Below are positions 61,536-64,000 of a DNA stretch of 64,000 nt, piece by piece. Origin of the DNA: Dromaius novaehollandiae (Eukaryota > Chordata > Aves > Casuariiformes > Dromaiidae); assembly GCF_036370855.1 (NCBI RefSeq), contig NC_088108.1, positions 8,455,448 through 8,519,447 on the forward strand, given 5' to 3'. How positions within the stretch are numbered: the stretch's first letter is position 1; the number at the start of each line of letters is the position of its first letter. Under the pieces are notes generated by a model. It saw nothing but the letters and a program-made list of their open reading frames with translations. It was not told the DNA's origin and did no database searches. Both the position numbers and the translations under genes were made by a program.

Positions 61536-61576
61536 TCATGACGGCTGCAGGTAGAAGTCATGGCCTTCCTTTCTCC
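61536..61576 (-). CDS. SH2D1A: SH2D1A exon 4: C-terminal tail and stop
   Basis: 41 coding bases on the minus strand. The acceptor is TTTTTCTTAG just before 61576. Two bases complete a Gly codon (G|GG), followed by RKEGHDFYLQPS and TGA at 61538-61536. The coding length equals human exon 4 (41 bp), and the sequence aligns without gaps to the human tail from memory (G-I-R-E-D-P-D-V-C-L-K-A-P), sharing Glu, Asp and Leu positions. Compared with human SAP, the Val-Cys pair is Phe-Tyr, giving the tail a tyrosine. The match is short, so the call rests on phase, length, spacing (296-bp intron) and the preceding exon. Confidence 0.8.
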
Positions 61577-61872
61577 CTAAGAAAAACAATCACAAAAATA
61601 TGACAGGCAGACCTCAGCAAGAAGGGGATCGAGCACGACGTTTGCTCTCGCAAGGGTGACGGCTGCAGGGAGGCAGGGAGCTGTGCCAGGCTCCCGGTCA
61701 GGAAAGTGCGTGCAAAAGCAACCTTCTCCTCATGTTAGCAGGACTCGGGCAGCATCGGACGACCATCGCTTGGGTCACCCAGTAGCAAAGCTACAGGACG
61801 CTTTGGCAGAGCCGCCGTCCTGGGTCGCGCGGGTGGAAGCCTGGCGCCGCGGCCCCCGGGCACCGCACGTAC
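61577..61872 (-). other. SH2D1A: SH2D1A intron 3, 296 bp
   Basis: Phase-1 intron, GTACGT donor and TTTCTTAG acceptor on the minus strand. Very short compared with mammals. Nothing recognised inside. Confidence 0.85.
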
Positions 61873-62008
61873 CTGCGGGGGGCTTGGCCTTGCCCTCGGG
61901 GACGATGGGGTGCTGCAGGGGCGTCACGATGCCCTGGTCGGGCTTCTGGAAGGCCGTGAGCAGGTTGTTCACCTTCCGGAAGAGCCGCCTGTGCACGCCG
62001 GGCGCCGT
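61873..62008 (-). CDS. SH2D1A: SH2D1A exon 3: end of SH2 domain
   Basis: 136 bp on the minus strand, 45 codons plus one base. The acceptor is GGCTTTGCAG before 62008; the donor is GCAG|GTACGT at 61872. It encodes [20 protein letters not shown], then [15 protein letters not shown] and [10 protein letters not shown]. Human SAP residues 68 onward read [20 protein letters not shown] and [15 protein letters not shown], so identity is high. The FRK arginine corresponds to human Arg78, which contacts the Fyn SH3 domain, so the Fyn-recruiting surface appears kept. SAP is a single-SH2 cytosolic adaptor that binds SLAM-family receptor tails in T, NK and NKT cells. The exon is strongly GC-rich, unlike exon 2, and appears 9 bp shorter than the human one, in the region after the SH2 fold. 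Confidence 0.95.
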
Positions 62009-62980
62009 CTGCAAAGCCACAAGGCCGAGGCGTCAGCCCGGGGCGGATGGTGCCCACTGCCCCCCGCCCGAGCAACGAGCTGATCCGGCCTCTGCGCTGC
62101 TCCCAAGGACGATGCAGATAACAATTTTTTTTTTTTTTAAATCATCTCTGCAGTAATGTGAATCACTTTTACTCCCAGATCTGAGTAACACCAGAAATCA
62201 GTCTTGTCTTCCAGAGCACTGCAAATTCTTCTATTATAATAACGGCCAAAGAATTAAGCCTGTTAAGCAATTATTTACTGTTTGTAAATCAGTGTTGGTT
62301 ACTGTGCAAACCAAAAGCTTGTTATGCCTTAACATGCTGGCTGCATCCAAACAAAAAACAAGCCCTTCACAGAGGAAATAAAGGTTAACATTCAGGCTCC
62401 TTCCACCTACATCACGGTCTATACGGCAAATAGTGCTGTGCCACACCTGCATTACCAGTTGCTTATCAGACAGGTGAAGATGCATTTTGTATCAGGTTTT
62501 GGCTATCCTGTATATATATACACACACACACATATATATGTGTGTGTATATGTATGTATTTGTATCCTATATGTATTTCACACCAGTGATGAATTAATCT
62601 GGACAGAAATAAAGTTTAAAATGTTGAATGTTGTACATTGAATTTCTTTAAACATTCTGGCATCAATAACATGTATGATAGAAGAGCATTGAATACTGAC
62701 GGTGCTTGTCAAACACAATATTTTTGCCATTTAAAATGATGCAAAATAATGCACTATTGCATTATGCAAGAGCCGAAACGTAACAAGGAAGGAATTTATG
62801 AGCTCAAGACCATCAGAACTGGCACCGAGACATCTTAGCGATGGGCTCGCTCGAGATCAATTACCTTCGATGAAAATCAGACTATGCGGAAACATGAATA
62901 ATTTGAATATACTTCATTGAATCAATACCAACATGAACAGGATGCAGGGATTTTTCAGAAGGAAAAGGGAAAGCACGCAC
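62009..62980 (-). other. SH2D1A: SH2D1A intron 2, 972 bp
   Basis: Phase-0 intron, GTGCGT donor and GGCTTTGCAG acceptor (minus strand). It contains a T10 run near 62127-62137 and a self-complementary TA/CA/TG repeat at 62511-62560. Confidence 0.88.
62511..62560. repeat. Self-complementary (TA)(CA)(TA)(TG)(TA) microsatellite
   Basis: TA units, CA units, a central ATATAT, TG units and TA units in mirror order. The arms (TATACACACA and TGTGTGTATA) are perfect inverted repeats, so a hairpin or cruciform of about 30 bases is possible. Confidence 0.85.
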
Positions 62981-63044
62981 CTCAGCACTCCAGGACCCTG
63001 TTTCTGTCTTGGACACTCTGTAGGTATAAACGTAACCTTGATGC
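62981..63044 (-). CDS. SH2D1A: SH2D1A exon 2: middle of SH2 domain
   Basis: 64 bp on the minus strand, identical in length to human exon 2. The acceptor is TTTTTTTCACAG before 63044; the donor is GAG|GTGCGT at 62980. One base finishes the preceding codon, then 21 codons read [20 protein letters not shown] and E. Human residues 47-67 are [20 protein letters not shown] and E, so 17 of 21 are identical. It carries the central strands of the SH2 domain that hold the SLAM-type tyrosine peptide, including the residues equivalent to human Thr53 and Arg55. The exon is too short to stand out as an open frame and was found by reading the minus strand for the SAP pattern. Confidence 0.95.
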
Positions 63045-64000
63045 CTGTGAAAAAAATCAGCAGGGATTATTTATTAGTCATTTATTCTGTCAGGTTTCAC
63101 ATGCAGTACACTCTGGTATGTGGGAGACTAACCTTTTCTTAATAAATTCCTCCATACAGGCTCTAGTTAGATGCAAAACTGAGACCTGGCTCAGAAGCGG
63201 TCTTCGACCCTCTTTTTTTCTTTTTTTTTCTTTTTTTTTTTCTTTTTTTTTTTTTTTTTTGGATGAGAGGGATTGGTCTGACCCAGATCTAGTTTAGAGA
63301 CCAGTTATTCCAGGTTAAATGACATTGTTGTGTTTCCTGCCTCAGCATTTTTATTTTTATTTTTACTTTTTCAGTGACCTCCTTTTACCGACACATATCA
63401 GACATAATTTCTCTGGAAAAAGAAAATGTGTATTACTGTCAGACAGCATTGCTGCTATGTGATCTATTTGAATGCAGATCTTCCCAGAAGTGATACCATG
63501 AGTGTAATTTATTTGGCAAGCTAGAACCACAAAATACAGGTAAATTACTTTTTGCCTTGCCAGTACATTCCCAATTCCCAAACAGTGATAGAGGAGCCCC
63601 TGGACCTTATGAGAGTGTGAAAGCTTCCTTCTTTTTAAATCTATTTAGAGTCCTTTGAGAATAAACACTAACAGCACAAGACATATTAATGTCTGGAGTC
63701 AGTCCTACTTCTCCTAAGAACCCAAGACAGTGAATGATTTACATGGTAAAACGTTACACCAATATCCAAAGTTTCAACTTAGAACAGGGACAACTGATAA
63801 CAGTTCCATGGGCGCAACATTAGTTTAGACGGTATCAGACACAAAAAAGTATATTTTATACTTCACAGATTACATGACTGCACAGCAGGATTTTAGGGAC
63901 CATTCGCTATTTCAGCATCAATACTTATTCTTAAGAAAGCAGAAAAATACTATATTTCTTTCCAATTATACGCAGTGTTACAGTAGTTACTACAAAATAG
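63045..64000 (-). other. SH2D1A: SH2D1A intron 1 (partial)
   Basis: Minus-strand intron preceding exon 2, running to the window edge. It contains a C-interrupted T tract at 63211-63260. No candidate for exon 1 (start codon and N-terminal half of SH2) was seen. Confidence 0.8.
63211..63260. repeat. Interrupted poly-T tract
   Basis: T runs of 7 to 20 separated by single C residues. On the SH2D1A strand it is A-rich, (GAAAAAAAAA)n-like. Confidence 0.95.

Larger units (their letters stand above)
60019..64000 (-). other. SH2D1A: SH2D1A gene, 3' part (partial; runs off the right edge)
   Basis: Minus-strand gene convergent with TENM1. Three coding exons were found by reverse-strand reading; their products join in frame into residues 47 to the end of SAP. 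Exon lengths (64, 136 and 41 coding bp) parallel human exons 2-4 (64, 145, 41 from memory), with identical phases. The neighbour arrangement equals human Xq25, where SH2D1A and TENM1 also face each other. Exon 1, with the start codon and the phosphotyrosine-binding Arg of the SH2 FLVR-type motif, is not in the window. The left boundary is a candidate poly(A) signal. Confidence 0.9.

Noticed and set aside
61656..62156. 166-codon plus-strand open frame
   Set aside because: It is the antisense shadow of SH2D1A exon 3 and its GC-rich flanks; the real coding strand is minus.
63211..63260. Tail of a retroposed gene or SINE
   Set aside because: The tract has regular C interruptions and no recognisable retroposon body or target duplication beside it; a simple repeat is enough.
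1..64000. CRISPR arrays, tRNA or rRNA genes, prokaryotic operons
   Set aside because: No regularly spaced exact repeats, no cloverleaf-forming segment that I could recognise, and all convincing coding sequence is spliced vertebrate exon.

Overview
This is vertebrate genomic DNA, not microbial. Coding sequence occurs only as short GT-AG exons separated by kilobase introns. I read it as a sauropsid, most likely a bird. Introns are compact, there is no dense mammalian SINE cover, GC-rich patches alternate with AT-rich DNA, and the only other mobile DNA I recognise is one solo retroviral LTR and a few very old MIR-like relics. The species cannot be named from the sequence.

Positions 1 to about 59060 (+ strand) hold the 3' half of the teneurin-1 gene (TENM1, also ODZ1). 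I place ten coding exons at 8928-9082, 27609-27975, 29763-30273, 36598-36770, 38988-39223, 45217-45513, 49613-50000, 50685-51905, 52385-52527 and 53935-54693. Every junction keeps frame, and together they give 1415 complete codons plus a split first codon, about half of a protein of roughly 2700 residues. In order they encode the end of the NHL beta-propeller, the YD-repeat shell, the Rhs-core-like segment, the ABD/Tox-GHH-like C-terminal region and the TCAP-1 peptide ending in Gly-Arg-Arg. The upstream exons (cytoplasmic domain, TM, EGF repeats) lie outside the window. A 3'UTR of up to about 4.4 kb follows, with several AATAAA signals and three Pumilio-type motifs.

Positions about 60000-64000 (- strand) hold the 3' part of SH2D1A, the SLAM-associated adaptor SAP. 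Exons 2 (62981-63044), 3 (61873-62008) and 4 (61536-61576) are short and easy to miss. They join in frame and encode the second half of the SH2 domain, including the arginine equivalent to human Arg78, and the short C-terminal tail. Exon 1 lies beyond the right edge. TENM1 and SH2D1A are convergent, as at human Xq25, with about 1 kb between the best poly(A) signals.

Other content: a 1019-bp solo LTR with a perfect 5-bp target duplication in the TENM1 intron at 30.8-31.8 kb; three MIR-like SINE relics; a degenerate GAGCCTT-rich tandem array at 19.5-20.0 kb; several microsatellites; and CpG-rich patches inside an intron (5.5-6.9 kb), in the 3'UTR and in the intergenic gap. I found no tRNA, rRNA, CRISPR or prokaryotic gene, and no evidence of a wholly new system. 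The two genes act separately: TENM1 is a synaptic adhesion receptor, SH2D1A a lymphocyte signalling adaptor.
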